Notes: a model not told the origin generated them from the letters alone. 64,000 nucleotides of DNA from Nitrincola tapanii (GCF_008368715.1 NZ_SMRS01000008.1:124001-188000), one strand, 5' to 3'; positions 11,280-21,225 are shown, counted from the first letter of the stretch. Numbers and translations are program-made.

Positions 11280-12500
11280 ATGGCGGTTGGCGCAAATACT
11301 CCGTTGAACTTGCATCCAGTTCGTGGTTTTCGTTTAGGGATTGGCAGTGCCGGCATCAAAAAGCCAGGTCGCAAAGATTTGGTGATTATGGAAGTGCCGG
11401 TGGGAGCAACCCTAGCGGGTGTGTTTACTCGCAATCAGTTTTGCGCCGCACCAGTTGTTCTGGCGCGCCGCCATCTGGAAACCGGTGCCTTGCCGCGTTA
11501 TCTGCTGGTGAATACGGGGAATGCCAATGCTGGAACTGGCGAGCAGGGTTTGGCGGATGCCTTGCGCTGCTGCCAGGGCTTGGCAGAAAAGATGCGTGTG
11601 GATGCGGAGTCCATTATTCCTTTTTCGACCGGTGTGATCGGTGAGCCTCTGCCTGTGGATAAAATTCTGGCGGGTTTAGATTCGGCCATCGCGGATCTGG
11701 ATGAGAACCACTGGGCGCAAGCGGCTGAAGGGATTATGACCACCGATACCCGCCCCAAGGGTTGCAGTGTTCAGTTTGAGTATCAAGGCCAGACCCTGAC
11801 TTTGACGGGCATCTCCAAAGGGGCCGGTATGATCATGCCGAACATGGCAACCATGTTGGGTTATGTCGCGACCGATGCTCAGGTGGACGCACTGTTATTG
11901 CAGCGTTTGCTCAGTGAAGCGACGGAGCGTTCTTTTAATCGTATTACGGTCGATGGTGATACCTCAACCAATGATGCCTGTGTCCTGGTTGCAACCGGTG
12001 CCAGTGGCGTTGAAGTGTCAGATCTGGATCCGATTCTCATGGAACGCTTTGTTGCGGCTCTGGATGAGGTGATGTTGGGTTTGGCGCATGCAATCGTTAA
12101 GGATGGTGAAGGCGCGACCAAGTTTGTTGAAGTGCGTGTCGAGGCCGCTGCCAATGTTGAAGAAGCATTGAAGGTGGCCTATACCATCGCACACTCTCCT
12201 TTGGTGAAGACCGCGCTCTTTGCTTGTGATCCCAATTGGGGCCGAATTCTCGCCTGTGTCGGCCGTGCCGGCGTTGAAAATTTAGATGTGAGTGACGTGC
12301 AGATCTGGTTGGATGATGTGCGTATCGTGACCGATGGCGCACGCTCAGCAGATTATCGTGAAGAGCTGGGTCAGGCCGTCATGGATCGTGAATCTCTGAT
12401 GATTCGTGTGCATCTGAATCGTGGCCAAGTGGTCGAGCGTGTTTGGACCACGGATCTTTCTCACGACTATGTCACCATAAATGCGGAATACCGCTCCTAA
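11280..12500 (+). CDS. argJ: ArgJ, glutamate N-acetyltransferase / amino-acid acetyltransferase
   Basis: Arginine biosynthesis: transfers the acetyl group from N-acetylornithine to glutamate (acetyl cycle). The protein is made as a precursor that cleaves itself before a threonine. That site is seen as KGAGMIMPNMATML, placing the nucleophile at Thr191. Also present are NTGNANAGTGEQG and the C-terminal NWGRILACVGRAG. Length 406 residues is usual. It starts 10 bases after secA, an arrangement shared with pseudomonads. Whether it is mono- or bifunctional cannot be told from sequence. Confidence 0.95.
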   Translation: MAVGANTPLNLHPVRGFRLGIGSAGIKKPGRKDLVIMEVPVGATLAGVFTRNQFCAAPVVLARRHLETGALPRYLLVNTGNANAGTGEQGLADALRCCQGLAEKMRVDAESIIPFSTGVIGEPLPVDKILAGLDSAIADLDENHWAQAAEGIMTTDTRPKGCSVQFEYQGQTLTLTGISKGAGMIMPNMATMLGYVATDAQVDALLLQRLLSEATERSFNRITVDGDTSTNDACVLVATGASGVEVSDLDPILMERFVAALDEVMLGLAHAIVKDGEGATKFVEVRVEAAANVEEALKVAYTIAHSPLVKTALFACDPNWGRILACVGRAGVENLDVSDVQIWLDDVRIVTDGARSADYREELGQAVMDRESLMIRVHLNRGQVVERVWTTDLSHDYVTINAEYRS

Positions 12501-12518
12501 GCGCCTGAGCACTTTGGC

Positions 12519-13445
12519 ATGAAACTTCTGCATGTCGCCGTTGCGGTGATCCGTGATGCGCAAGGACGTATCCTGATCGCCCAGCGCGCTCAACATCAAC
12601 ACCAGGGCGGTCTTTGGGAGTTCCCCGGCGGCAAGGTGGAAGCGGGTGAAACGCTGGAGCAGGCGCTGGGGCGTGAGCTGGAAGAGGAACTTGGGATTCA
12701 GGTCAAAGCGGCGCAGCCACTGATACAAGTTCCCTTTCACTATCCTGATCGTCATGTCTTGCTGGATGTTTGGCAGGTGCTTAGCTTTAGCGGCTCGGCT
12801 CAAGGGCGAGAAGGGCAGCCGATTCGTTGGGTCAGTCCAGACCAGCTCAATACCTATGCTTTTCCCGCAGCTAACCGTCCCATCGTGACGGCCGTTCAGC
12901 TGCCACAACGTCTACTGATTACGCCTTCCAATGTAGAGACAGTGCCTGAACAGGTGCAGAAAGCCTTGCAACAGGGTGTACGTTGGGTGATTTTGCGGGG
13001 TCATCAGCTTAGTGATGCTGAATATCGAGACTTGTATCAGGTTTTATTGCCGAGTTGTCAGGCGGCGGGGGCCTGTTTAGCGGTGAATCACTCTTTGCAA
13101 ATGGCAGAGTCTTTGTGTGCTGAAGCCTGGCATCTAACGTCTTGGCGTTTAGCCGAGCTCACCCAATCCGCCCAGTTTAGTGGGCGTTGGATCAGCGCGT
13201 CTTGCCATTCCCCTGAGGAGTTGCAGTTAGCTCAAGCGCGTGGGTGTCATTTTGCCCTACTATCCCCTGTGGCAGCGACAGCCAGCCATCCTGATACCTC
13301 TCCACTGGGCTGGCCAACTTTTCAACGTTGGGTGGCTGAAGCTCAGTTACCTGTGTATGCCTTAGGCGGGATGCGCTTGCAGGATTGCGAGCAAGCACAG
13401 CTTGCCGGTGCGCAGGGCATAGCGGCGATTTCTGCCTGGCGTTAA
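12519..13445 (+). CDS. mutT: MutT-type Nudix hydrolase fused to a ThiE-like domain
   Basis: The N-terminal half (residues 1-130) is a MutT-like Nudix enzyme that would hydrolyse 8-oxo-dGTP. The Nudix box is complete: GGKVEAGETLEQALGRELEE within residues 37-60. The C-terminal half (about 135-308) resembles thiamine phosphate synthase/TenI barrels, with the repeated pattern VRWVILRGHQLSDAEY, CLAVNHS and VYALGGM, but the usual phosphate-binding residues of active ThiE are not obvious. This two-domain form is known in gammaproteobacteria downstream of argJ. The role of the second domain is unknown; true thiamine synthesis is unlikely. Confidence 0.9.
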   Translation: MKLLHVAVAVIRDAQGRILIAQRAQHQHQGGLWEFPGGKVEAGETLEQALGRELEEELGIQVKAAQPLIQVPFHYPDRHVLLDVWQVLSFSGSAQGREGQPIRWVSPDQLNTYAFPAANRPIVTAVQLPQRLLITPSNVETVPEQVQKALQQGVRWVILRGHQLSDAEYRDLYQVLLPSCQAAGACLAVNHSLQMAESLCAEAWHLTSWRLAELTQSAQFSGRWISASCHSPEELQLAQARGCHFALLSPVAATASHPDTSPLGWPTFQRWVAEAQLPVYALGGMRLQDCEQAQLAGAQGIAAISAWR

Positions 13446-13458
13446 ACGCATCTCTTCA

Positions 13459-13474
13459 GGCATCCGTAGATGCC
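13459..13474. terminator. Weak hairpin between convergent mutT and mrpG
   Basis: GGCATC-CGTA-GATGCC forms a 6-bp stem with a tetraloop in the 43-base gap between the two stops. No T run follows on either strand, so terminator function is only possible. Confidence 0.3.
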
Positions 13475-13488
13475 ATTGCGTGCAGAGC

Positions 13489-13863
13489 TTATTTATCCGC
13501 TTCGAGATGAGCTGCTTGCTGTTTGCGTGCGCGCGCAGCTAGTGCTTGGCCTTCCGTACGTTCAATCATCTTCATTTTCTGATGCAAGGCGGTTTTGGCC
13601 ATCATGTGAGCACTGACCGGTGCTGTAATGAACAGGAAAAGCGTGATGAGCAACTCATGGACGCTGATACCAGGCTCGCGAACGCTGAACAGCAGCATGG
13701 AAGCAATCAACAGCCCTCCCATACCTAGAGTGGTGGCTTTAGTCGGAGCATGTAAGCGCATAAAAAAATCGGGTAGGCGCATCAAACCGATCGAGCCGAC
13801 CAGAATAAAAACACCGCCGATCAATAGAAAGATGGAAACAATCAGTTCCAGTAAAAAAGACAT
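13489..13863 (-). CDS. mrpG: Mrp/Pha Na+/H+ antiporter subunit G
   Basis: Small membrane subunit of the multi-subunit cation/proton antiporter. The 124-residue protein has about three hydrophobic segments in residues 1-95. The conserved core GSIGLMRLPDFFMRLHAPTKATTLG is plain in the first half. The tail is charged and cytoplasmic. Last gene of the mrpAB-C-D-E-F-G operon, 16 bases after mrpF. Confidence 0.93.
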   Translation of the reverse strand: MSFLLELIVSIFLLIGGVFILVGSIGLMRLPDFFMRLHAPTKATTLGMGGLLIASMLLFSVREPGISVHELLITLFLFITAPVSAHMMAKTALHQKMKMIERTEGQALAARARKQQAAHLEADK

Positions 13864-13879
13864 ACTTGATCCTTATGGC

Positions 13880-14149
13880 TTATTCAATAATGTCGCCGCG
13901 CAACAGGTACTTACACAGTGCAGCGGTACTGACAAATCCGAGCATGGCAATTAGCAAAGCAGCTTCAAAATAGAGCGTTGAGCTGAGCCAGAGTCCGAGC
14001 AGGATGATCAGAGCAATACTGTTGATATACATGGTATCCAGCGCCAGGATGCGATCCGGTAGATCCGGCCCTGCAAATAAACGCCAGAGATTCAGAATTA
14101 GCGCGATGGTTACCATGATGCTGACTAAAATAACGGTCCAGGCTAGCAT
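13880..14149 (-). CDS. mrpF: Mrp/Pha Na+/H+ antiporter subunit F
   Basis: Small three-helix subunit of the Mrp antiporter, 89 residues. The family motif GPDLPDRILALDTMYINSIALI is present around residues 27-48, with hydrophobic stretches on both sides. Its start overlaps the end of mrpE by 7 bases, which implies coupled translation. No separate promoter is visible. Confidence 0.92.
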   Translation of the reverse strand: MLAWTVILVSIMVTIALILNLWRLFAGPDLPDRILALDTMYINSIALIILLGLWLSSTLYFEAALLIAMLGFVSTAALCKYLLRGDIIE

Positions 14150-14646
14150 GAAAAAATCTCCATCAGGGGGGCTTCGTAGCGCTCTTTGATTTTGCGGATG
14201 ATCTCATCTTCTGAGGTATGGGTCAGGGCATGAACATACAGCACCTTATGACAAGCTGAGACCTCAGCGGAAACCGTGCCGGGTGTTAAAGATACGGTGC
14301 TGGCCAGAAGTGTAATCGGCAGTTCCCCCTCAATATCCAAGGGCACCGCGACAAATGCGGGGTTAAGATTTTTTAACGGTCCTACAACCTGAATCGCCAC
14401 TTCAATATTAGCCGTGACAATATCCCCTAACACCATCATCGCATAACGCATGGTCTTAAAGGGCTTGTGTAAGGCCGGTTGTGGTTTGCTGAGTCCTGAG
14501 GTGAGCAGTGGAATACCCAACGCCAGAAAAGCCCCCAGCACTAAGTGTCCAGGAGCTAGCGTGTTGTTTAACAGTAGCCAAGTCACAAACAGCAGAATGC
14601 TGTGATAAGGCATCGGCAAGAAACGAAAGCGCGGTTTCGCCAGCAT
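14143..14646 (-). CDS. mrpE: Mrp/Pha Na+/H+ antiporter subunit E
   Basis: Membrane subunit E of the Mrp antiporter, 167 residues. Two hydrophobic segments lie at about residues 17-50, followed by a basic link and the typical cytoplasmic domain with LLASTVSLTPGTVSAEV and the C-terminal YVHALTHTSEDEIIRKIK. Lies directly after mrpD (one base) and overlaps mrpF. Confidence 0.92.
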   Translation of the reverse strand: MLAKPRFRFLPMPYHSILLFVTWLLLNNTLAPGHLVLGAFLALGIPLLTSGLSKPQPALHKPFKTMRYAMMVLGDIVTANIEVAIQVVGPLKNLNPAFVAVPLDIEGELPITLLASTVSLTPGTVSAEVSACHKVLYVHALTHTSEDEIIRKIKERYEAPLMEIFSC

Positions 14647-14647
14647 C

Positions 14648-16168
14648 TTATTCAGCTCCTAAAGACAAAGAAGGTAAAAGGGCATCAACAGACAAGGCCG
14701 GATCGTGTAGGACATCGGCTGCTTGGCGGGCATAGTCCGTGATGGGACCGGCAAATAGCGTCAGCAGAGGGGAGCAGGCCAGCAGCAGCACGATTGCCAA
14801 AATCTGAATGGAAGCGGCTTTATCCCCTTCACCGTTACACTGGCCGCTGACGCGCCAAAACAGTGTTGTACCGGCACGTGAGAGGGCAATAATTCCAAAC
14901 AAGCTGGCGATCAGTAGCACCGGCCAGATCCACACCATCTCTGCGAAAGTCTGCGCCGCTTGCAGCAATAGCGCTTTGCCAATAAATCCTGAGAGTGGCG
15001 GCATGCCGACCATAGCAATAGCGGCGATAAAGTAAAGACCGCCCAATAGATCGCGCTGGCGCATACAGCGTGCCGCGACAAATCGATCGCCGGCTTTACC
15101 GCGTTGGCGTGCGACCAGGTCAGCAATCAGGAACATGGCTGCGGACACCAGGGTGGTATGCAGGAGATAATAAAAAGCCGCAGCACTGGCATCGGCACGG
15201 CCTAAGGCTGCTCCGATCAAAAGGGTGCCGACGGAAACGATCACCATATTAGCGGTGAGTAATCTCAAGTTCGCACTGGCGAGCGCGCCGATAGAGCCGA
15301 GCGCAAGTGTTAACAAGGCAATCGGCCAGAGCCAACTCTGTGCCATGTTGGCTAGCTCGCCGGCATGTTCTCCAAAAATCACCGTGTGCACACGGAAAAT
15401 ACTGTAGATCCCGACCTTGGTCATGATGGCGAACATGGCCGCCACTGGAGCGCTTGCAGAAGAGTAGGTGCGTGCTAACCAGAAGTGGAGGGGCAGCATC
15501 GCGGATTTCAGACCAAAAACGATCAACAGCATCATGCCGGCAGCCTGCACCAGGATAAGATCATCACTTGGCAACTGATGTAGGCGTCGCGCCATATCGG
15601 CAATGTTGAGGGTGCCGAGCGTAGCGTAGAGCATACCCAAAGCAAACAGGAAGATGCTGGAGCCGACCAGGTTTAAAATCACATAATGCAAACTCGCCTG
15701 GGTTTTCTGTTTGCCACCGCCATGAATCAGCAGCGCATAAGAGGCGATGAGCAAGATCTCAAAGCAGACAAAGAGGTTAAACAGATCTCCAGTCATAAAG
15801 GCGCCGTTCACACCCGCCACCAGTAGCAGAATCAGGGTGTGATAATACATGCCGGTTTGGTCTTCCCCAGCGCAGGCATACATCAGAACCGCCAAGCACA
15901 GAATCGAGGTCAGCAGTAAGAGTAAACTGGCCAGAGGATCTACGACTAAGACGATGCCATAAGGTGCCTGCCAGTTCCCCAGCGCGTAGAGTTGTGTGCC
16001 CTGTTCGGCGGTGACGGCCAGTAGCCAAGCACTGGCGATCACCAGGACGACGCCTGAAGCAACAGAGAAAATACGTTGCCGCTGAATGCTGTTCTGTAAA
16101 GGAGGCAGCATTAATAGCAAACCGGAAATAATCGGTAGCAGAAAAGGCAGTATTGCCAGATGTGACAT
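14648..16168 (-). CDS. mrpD: Mrp/Pha Na+/H+ antiporter subunit D (NuoN/NuoM-like)
   Basis: Large antiporter-like subunit, homologous to complex I subunits NuoL/M/N, 506 residues with about 14 membrane segments. Proton-path residues are visible in LFVCFEILLIASYALLIHGG (helix 5 glutamate) and FGLKSAMLPLHFWLARTYSSA (helix 7 lysine). Its start overlaps the mrpC stop by one base. Works with MrpA as one of two proton/ion channels of the complex. Confidence 0.95.
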   Translation of the reverse strand: MSHLAILPFLLPIISGLLLMLPPLQNSIQRQRIFSVASGVVLVIASAWLLAVTAEQGTQLYALGNWQAPYGIVLVVDPLASLLLLLTSILCLAVLMYACAGEDQTGMYYHTLILLLVAGVNGAFMTGDLFNLFVCFEILLIASYALLIHGGGKQKTQASLHYVILNLVGSSIFLFALGMLYATLGTLNIADMARRLHQLPSDDLILVQAAGMMLLIVFGLKSAMLPLHFWLARTYSSASAPVAAMFAIMTKVGIYSIFRVHTVIFGEHAGELANMAQSWLWPIALLTLALGSIGALASANLRLLTANMVIVSVGTLLIGAALGRADASAAAFYYLLHTTLVSAAMFLIADLVARQRGKAGDRFVAARCMRQRDLLGGLYFIAAIAMVGMPPLSGFIGKALLLQAAQTFAEMVWIWPVLLIASLFGIIALSRAGTTLFWRVSGQCNGEGDKAASIQILAIVLLLACSPLLTLFAGPITDYARQAADVLHDPALSVDALLPSLSLGAE

Positions 16169-16524
16169 TACGGCTTCTCCTTGTCACTGAGAGAGGAGTA
16201 TTCAGGAATACGGCCATCCACATGATCGTTACCCAGGTCGCCACGGCCACGCATGGCCAGAATGACAACAAACGCGGTCATGGCAAAACCGATCACGATG
16301 GCGGTGAGTACCAGTGCTTGTGGCAGCGGATCACTGTAAGTCGGATTGGCGCCGATCACGGCAGCAGAGTTGATCGCCAAACGTCCTGAGGAAAAGAGGA
16401 AAAGGTTGACCGCATAGCTGAGGAGCGTGAGTCCAACCACCACAGGAAAGGTACGGCTGCGCAGTACTAAAAACACCCCGCAGGTGGTCAAGATGCCGAC
16501 ACAAAAAGCATAGAGCGCTTCCAT
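16168..16524 (-). CDS. mrpC: Mrp/Pha Na+/H+ antiporter subunit C (NuoK-like)
   Basis: NuoK homologue of the Mrp complex, 118 residues, three membrane segments. Visible features are GILTTCGVFLVLRSRTFPVVVGLTLLS-like N-terminus and the motif DPLPQALVLTAIVIGFAMTA at about residues 65-84, diagnostic for MrpC/NuoK. It overlaps mrpAB and mrpD by one base at each end. Confidence 0.94.
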   Translation of the reverse strand: MEALYAFCVGILTTCGVFLVLRSRTFPVVVGLTLLSYAVNLFLFSSGRLAINSAAVIGANPTYSDPLPQALVLTAIVIGFAMTAFVVILAMRGRGDLGNDHVDGRIPEYSSLSDKEKP

Positions 16525-19319
16525 CAGTCATTCTCCTTCATGGTAGGTCTGTGAGTGGTCGTGAGTTTGCCCAGGTTCGCTAAGATCAAGAGTGTTGCGG
16601 CCACCACGGTGATATACACACCCAGATCAAAGGCCAGGGCGCTTGCCAGTTCAAACTCACCGACGAGAGGCAGAGTGAAATAATCAAACCAACTGGTTAA
16701 GAAAGGACGGTTAAACAGCCAGCTGCCCATACCTGTGAGCGCCGCAATCAACACCCCGGTGGCGATAGCCCACTGATAATGGATGCGCAAACGCGGTTTA
16801 ATCCAATCCACCCCATGCGCAATGTACTGCAGGATAATCGCCACGGCCGTAATCAAACCGGCAATAAAACCACCGCCGGGCATATTGTGGCCACGCAGGA
16901 AGATATAAGCCGATACCAGAAGTGCCAGAGGCAGCAAACTTTGCGAGACAGTTCGCAAAATCATCGGGTGGCTGTCTTGTGTCCAGTTAATTCCATTACT
17001 GTCGCCAGAAGGCATAAACACCTTCATGCGGTTGATCAGTTTAAAGATCCCCAGTGCCGCAATCCCCAGAACTAGAATCTCTCCAAAGGTATCAAAACCA
17101 CGGAAGTCGACGAGGATAACGTTGACCACGTTTGTGCCGCCACCGCCGGGCTTACTGTTTTCCAAGAAAAACTCAGCAATGCTGCTGTGCGGACGCGTGA
17201 TCATGGCGTAGTTAATCGTGCCAATGATGCCGCCGATAATCGCCGCCACGCCTAAATCACGTGCTACACGGGTAGGGCTGGATTCTTTTGGCGTGGATTG
17301 TGGCAAAAAGAAGAGTGCTAGCATCAACAGGATGACAGTGACCACCTCAACGGAGAGCTGAGTCAGTGCTAAGTCCGGTGCCGAGAAGTAAGCAAACGCC
17401 ACTGAGACGATCAAGCCAACAACCGAGAGTGTCAGCAATGAAATAAAGCGTTTACGATGCCAGATCACCGTGGCGATGGCGGACAGCACCAACAGGGCTG
17501 CCATAATGAGCGTCAAACTATCGATCGGCAGTTGTGGGCGTTGACCGGCAGTATTCAACAGATCCAGCAGAGGCACACCGGCAAAGATCAACAACAGCAT
17601 CAAGAGCGAGAACATATAACGCTGTAAAGAGTGGTTTTCAAAGAAACCATGCACCCGCTGACTGATTTTGACCAGTGCTTGCATCAAGCCTTCAAAGACC
17701 AGTTTGGCATCGGTTTCTGGGAATTGGCTCTGAAATTTAAATAGTTTGCGACGGTTGTGATAAATCACCACACCAAACACTATCGCCACAACACTCATGA
17801 TCAGTGGCAGATTAATTCCATGCCAAATCGACAGGGAATACTCCGGCACTTGTCCGGGAAGGACGGCCATCACCGCCGCATTCAAAAGTCCGCCGACAAT
17901 AAAGCCCGGGAAAATACCGACCAGGAGGCAAAGTCCGACCAGAATTTCGATCGGTACTTTCATGTAACGTGGTGGCTCATGCGGGGTTTTCGGCAGATCG
18001 ATCGGTTGTCCATTAAAGAACACATCGTGGATAAAACGCAGAGAATAGGCCACTGAGAAAATCGCGGCGAGGGTCGCCAGAACCGGAATCATCCAAGAAA
18101 GAGAGCCGAGTGTGTGCTGATGCAGGGTTTCAGCGAAGAACATCTCTTTCGACAGAAAACCATTGAGCAAAGGGACACCGGCCATAGACGCAGCGGCGAC
18201 CATCGCCAGAGTCGCGGTATGTGGCATAAAGTGCCAGAGACCGTTGAGTCGGCGCATATCACGGGTGCCGGATTCATGATCAATAATCCCGGCAGCCATG
18301 AATAAAGAGGCTTTAAAGGTTGCATGGTTGATGATGTGGAAAATAGCCGCCACGGCCGCCAGCTGCGTATCCATACCCAGCAACAGAGTGATTAAGCCCA
18401 GATGGCTGACGGTTGAGTAGGCCAGCAAACCTTTTAAGTCATGTTTAAACAGCGCGGTATAAGCGCCGATCAAGAGTGTGGCAAGCCCCGCCATACTGAC
18501 AATGATAAACCACAGCTCGGTGCCGGAAAGGGCCGGATAAAAACGCGCGAGCAGAAAGATCCCCGCTTTGACCATGGTGGCAGAGTGCAGATAAGCCGAA
18601 ACGGGAGTGGGCGCCGCCATGGCGTGCGGCAGCCAGAAGTGGAAAGGGAACTGTGCCGATTTGGTAAAAGCACCCAGCAGTACAAGCGTTAAGGCAATAG
18701 GATAAGCCGCATGCTCACGGATCAGATCACCGTTTTGCAGCACCACCTCCAGATCATAACTGCCGACCATCTTGCCGATCAGAATCAGGCCTGCAAGTAG
18801 GGCGAGACCGCCCGCGCCGGTGACGGTAAGTGCCATACGTGCACCCTTGCGACCTTCGGTTTTACCGTGCCAGAAACTGATCAAGAGGAAAGAGCTGATG
18901 CTGGTGAGTTCCCAGAACATCCACAACTGAATCAAATTGTTGGATAAGACGATCCCCAGCATCGCCGTCATAAATAGAATCAAGTAAGCATAAAAAGTGC
19001 TCATTGAATCCTTAGACGAGAGGTAATAGCGGGCATAGAGGATAATCAGCAGGCCAATGCCCAGAATCAGCAAGGCGAAGAGAAATGCCAAGCCGTCTAG
19101 GCGGAAAGAGAGATCCAGCCCGAGTTGTGGAATCCAACTGAGTGAGCTGAACAGGGTTTCTCCCCGAAACACAGCGGGCGCATTCAGAAGTAAGAGTAAA
19201 AGCGCGAGGGCAGGTGCTGCGGCCGTTGCCCAAGCACAGGCTGTGCGTCCAAAACGCTCAGCAATCAAGGGTGCGAATACGCCAAGCGCAGGCAAGAGAG
19301 GAATCCACAAAAGACTCAT
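16524..19319 (-). CDS. mrpA: Fused Mrp/Pha Na+/H+ antiporter subunits A and B
   Basis: Large NuoL-like subunit of the Mrp complex, 931 residues, with the MrpB part fused at the C-terminus (from about residue 790: [19 protein letters not shown] and [19 protein letters not shown]). The MrpA core has [38 protein letters not shown] and STVSHLG typical of proton-pumping helices 5-8 and 7. First gene of the operon. The complex exports Na+ in exchange for H+ and supports growth at high pH or salinity. The AB fusion is the common form in proteobacterial (group 2) operons. The promoter at 19497-19525 lies 178 bases upstream. Confidence 0.95.
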   Translation of the reverse strand: MSLLWIPLLPALGVFAPLIAERFGRTACAWATAAAPALALLLLLLNAPAVFRGETLFSSLSWIPQLGLDLSFRLDGLAFLFALLILGIGLLIILYARYYLSSKDSMSTFYAYLILFMTAMLGIVLSNNLIQLWMFWELTSISSFLLISFWHGKTEGRKGARMALTVTGAGGLALLAGLILIGKMVGSYDLEVVLQNGDLIREHAAYPIALTLVLLGAFTKSAQFPFHFWLPHAMAAPTPVSAYLHSATMVKAGIFLLARFYPALSGTELWFIIVSMAGLATLLIGAYTALFKHDLKGLLAYSTVSHLGLITLLLGMDTQLAAVAAIFHIINHATFKASLFMAAGIIDHESGTRDMRRLNGLWHFMPHTATLAMVAAASMAGVPLLNGFLSKEMFFAETLHQHTLGSLSWMIPVLATLAAIFSVAYSLRFIHDVFFNGQPIDLPKTPHEPPRYMKVPIEILVGLCLLVGIFPGFIVGGLLNAAVMAVLPGQVPEYSLSIWHGINLPLIMSVVAIVFGVVIYHNRRKLFKFQSQFPETDAKLVFEGLMQALVKISQRVHGFFENHSLQRYMFSLLMLLLIFAGVPLLDLLNTAGQRPQLPIDSLTLIMAALLVLSAIATVIWHRKRFISLLTLSVVGLIVSVAFAYFSAPDLALTQLSVEVVTVILLMLALFFLPQSTPKESSPTRVARDLGVAAIIGGIIGTINYAMITRPHSSIAEFFLENSKPGGGGTNVVNVILVDFRGFDTFGEILVLGIAALGIFKLINRMKVFMPSGDSNGINWTQDSHPMILRTVSQSLLPLALLVSAYIFLRGHNMPGGGFIAGLITAVAIILQYIAHGVDWIKPRLRIHYQWAIATGVLIAALTGMGSWLFNRPFLTSWFDYFTLPLVGEFELASALAFDLGVYITVVAATLLILANLGKLTTTHRPTMKEND

Positions 19320-19496
19320 GATGACGGCTTGCTCCAGAAGGGTAAACGTGTGAATAATGCAGCGGCATTCAGGGTAAACCTCGTTTAAGCGCGTTGCTTA
19401 AGGCGGGGATTTACATGAAGCCTAAACCTAAAGTCGTTCGACAAAAGTTGATCTTTAGCCGGAACTTTATACACGTTCAGTTCAGCCTCGTCCAGA

Positions 19497-19525
19497 ATTA
19501 TAGGTTTTGTTATATCTATAGTTAA
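19497..19525 (-). promoter_or_regulatory. Candidate sigma70 promoter of the mrp operon
   Basis: On the minus strand: -35 TTAACT (19525-19520), 17-base spacer, -10 TATAAT (19502-19497). The match is 4/6 and 6/6. It points towards mrpAB and leaves a leader of about 170 bases. Confidence 0.5.
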
Positions 19526-19583
19526 TTTTAATCTATTGGTGTCAGGCCAGGCTTGGCATGGGTTTGGCTAGTGTCTTAATCAG

Positions 19584-20882
19584 ATGAATGGAATTTTCTT
19601 TGCAATCGTACTGATCGCCTTTTTGGTCGCGGCTTGGCGTGAGTTGAACTATGAGGCGGGTTCGGATCTCCCCAGTCCGATGGAGGCGCTGTCTTCCGGC
19701 ATGATCTCTTCGGCATCCGGTGCGGTCGAGTTGGCTCTGGGGTTGGTCGGCGTGATGACGCTCTTTCTGGGTCTGATGAAAGTGGCGGAAGCCGGAGGTT
19801 TGCTGAATATTATCGCGCGTTTGATTCGCCCGCTGATGGTGCGCCTTTTCCCAGAAGTCCCCCCTAATCATCCGGCGATGGGGGCCATGATTCTAAATAT
19901 GTCGGCTAACGCTCTGGGTTTGGGGAATGCGGCAACCCCTTTTGGTATCCGTGCTATGCAGGAGCTGGATAAGCTCAATCCGCAACCGGGGACAGCCACC
20001 AACTCGATGGCTCTTTTTCTGGCGATTAACACCTCCGGTATTACTTTGCTGCCTACAGGGGTCATCGCTTTGCGTGCTGCCGCAGGTTCGGGTGATCCAG
20101 CAGCGATTTTGCCGACTACGCTCTTTGCCACCGCCTGTGCCACTGCGGCGGCCATCTCCGCGGCTTTATTGCTGCGCCGTTTTTTTCCGGTCCACCCAGA
20201 TCCCCAAGCGCTCACCCTACAACGGCCTTGGGTGGAAGTGTCTACTGAAGACAAAACAGTACAGGCGATGGCGGATTTACCCCCTTATCCGGCTTGGGTA
20301 GGCATTTTGGTGCTGCTGGCTTTTATGTCGATTATTCCCTTGATGATTCTTTATGGGCAGTCGATTTCACCCTGGATTATGCCGGGTTTGATGTTGGGAT
20401 TTTTGCTGTTTGGTTGGTTGCGCGGTGTCGCGATCTACGAGGTGTTTGTGGAGGGGGCTAAGGATGGTTTCCAGGTTGCCTTAAGGATCATTCCTTATCT
20501 GGTGGCGATTTTGGTGGCCGTGGGGATGTTCCGAGCCAGTGGGGCGTTGGACATTATGGTGGCGTTACTTGGGCGCTGGACTGAACCTCTAGGTTTGCCT
20601 GCGGAAGCTTTGCCCATGGCGCTGTTAAGGCCTTTGTCGGGCTCGGGCGCGTACGGTGTGATGGCCTCCATTATCCAAGATCCCGCCAGTGGGCCGGATA
20701 CCTATATAGGTTATCTGGTCACGACCTTGCAGGGTTCAACGGAAACCACTTTTTATGTGTTGGCGGTCTATTTCGGTGCCGTACAGATTAAACGTCTGCG
20801 CCATACCCTAGCGGCGGCACTAACGGCTGACGTGGTAGCGGTGATCGCCGCAGTAGCCATCTGTTCCTATTTATTTTTGTGA
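19584..20882 (+). CDS. Fused SpmA-SpmB nucleoside-recognition membrane protein
   Basis: Inner-membrane protein of 432 residues joining the two halves known in Bacillus as spore maturation proteins A and B. The first half (about 1-200) contains two typical motifs: NMSANALGLGNAATPFGIRA and NTSGITLLPTG. The second half (from about 235) contains PYLVAILVAVGMFRASGA and GSGAYGVMASI. Proteins of this family occur widely in non-sporulating gammaproteobacteria, where their substrate is unknown. The gene is divergent from mrp, with a 264-base gap between; no partner gene is adjacent. Confidence 0.88.
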   Translation: MNGIFFAIVLIAFLVAAWRELNYEAGSDLPSPMEALSSGMISSASGAVELALGLVGVMTLFLGLMKVAEAGGLLNIIARLIRPLMVRLFPEVPPNHPAMGAMILNMSANALGLGNAATPFGIRAMQELDKLNPQPGTATNSMALFLAINTSGITLLPTGVIALRAAAGSGDPAAILPTTLFATACATAAAISAALLLRRFFPVHPDPQALTLQRPWVEVSTEDKTVQAMADLPPYPAWVGILVLLAFMSIIPLMILYGQSISPWIMPGLMLGFLLFGWLRGVAIYEVFVEGAKDGFQVALRIIPYLVAILVAVGMFRASGALDIMVALLGRWTEPLGLPAEALPMALLRPLSGSGAYGVMASIIQDPASGPDTYIGYLVTTLQGSTETTFYVLAVYFGAVQIKRLRHTLAAALTADVVAVIAAVAICSYLFL

Positions 20883-21041
20883 TGAGCGCGCTCTTCTAAC
20901 TCGGGCATGAATTCTGCAGGGCAGAAGGCGGTGAAACGAAATGAATAGAGTAAAGAATGAGGATTTCAGTAAGGGAAATAAAAATTGGAAATTTAACTAG
21001 CAGGTATGCTGGATAAAGTTTAAAGCGGAATTTTTTAGAAG
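20883..21041. other. Intergenic region without recognised gene
   Basis: 159 bases between the SpmA-SpmB gene and the end of tRNA-Pro. No convincing gene or terminator is visible; a small reading frame on the minus strand overlaps the tRNA and is not credible. Confidence 0.5.
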
Positions 21042-21118
<77 letters not shown>

Positions 21119-21149
21119 AACATATTGTATGACTTTCGTCACTTTGAGT

Positions 21150-21225
21150 TGGCTCCCCGAGCAGGACTCGAACCTGCGACCAATAGATTAACAGTCTACT
21201 GCTCTACCGACTGAGCTATCAGGGA
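21150..21225 (-). tRNA. tRNA-Asn (anticodon GUU)
   Basis: Complete 76-base cloverleaf on the minus strand: acceptor TCCCTGA/TCGGGGA with one G-T pair, D arm GCTCAGTCGGTAGAGC, anticodon loop CTGTTAA giving GUU, T arm CAGGTTCGAGTCCTG, encoded CCA. First of the two-tRNA unit. Confidence 0.97.

Noticed and set aside
12345-12908. A 187-codon frame on the minus strand across argJ and mutT
   Set aside because: Runs antisense over the end of argJ and the Nudix box; no ribosome site or family pattern.
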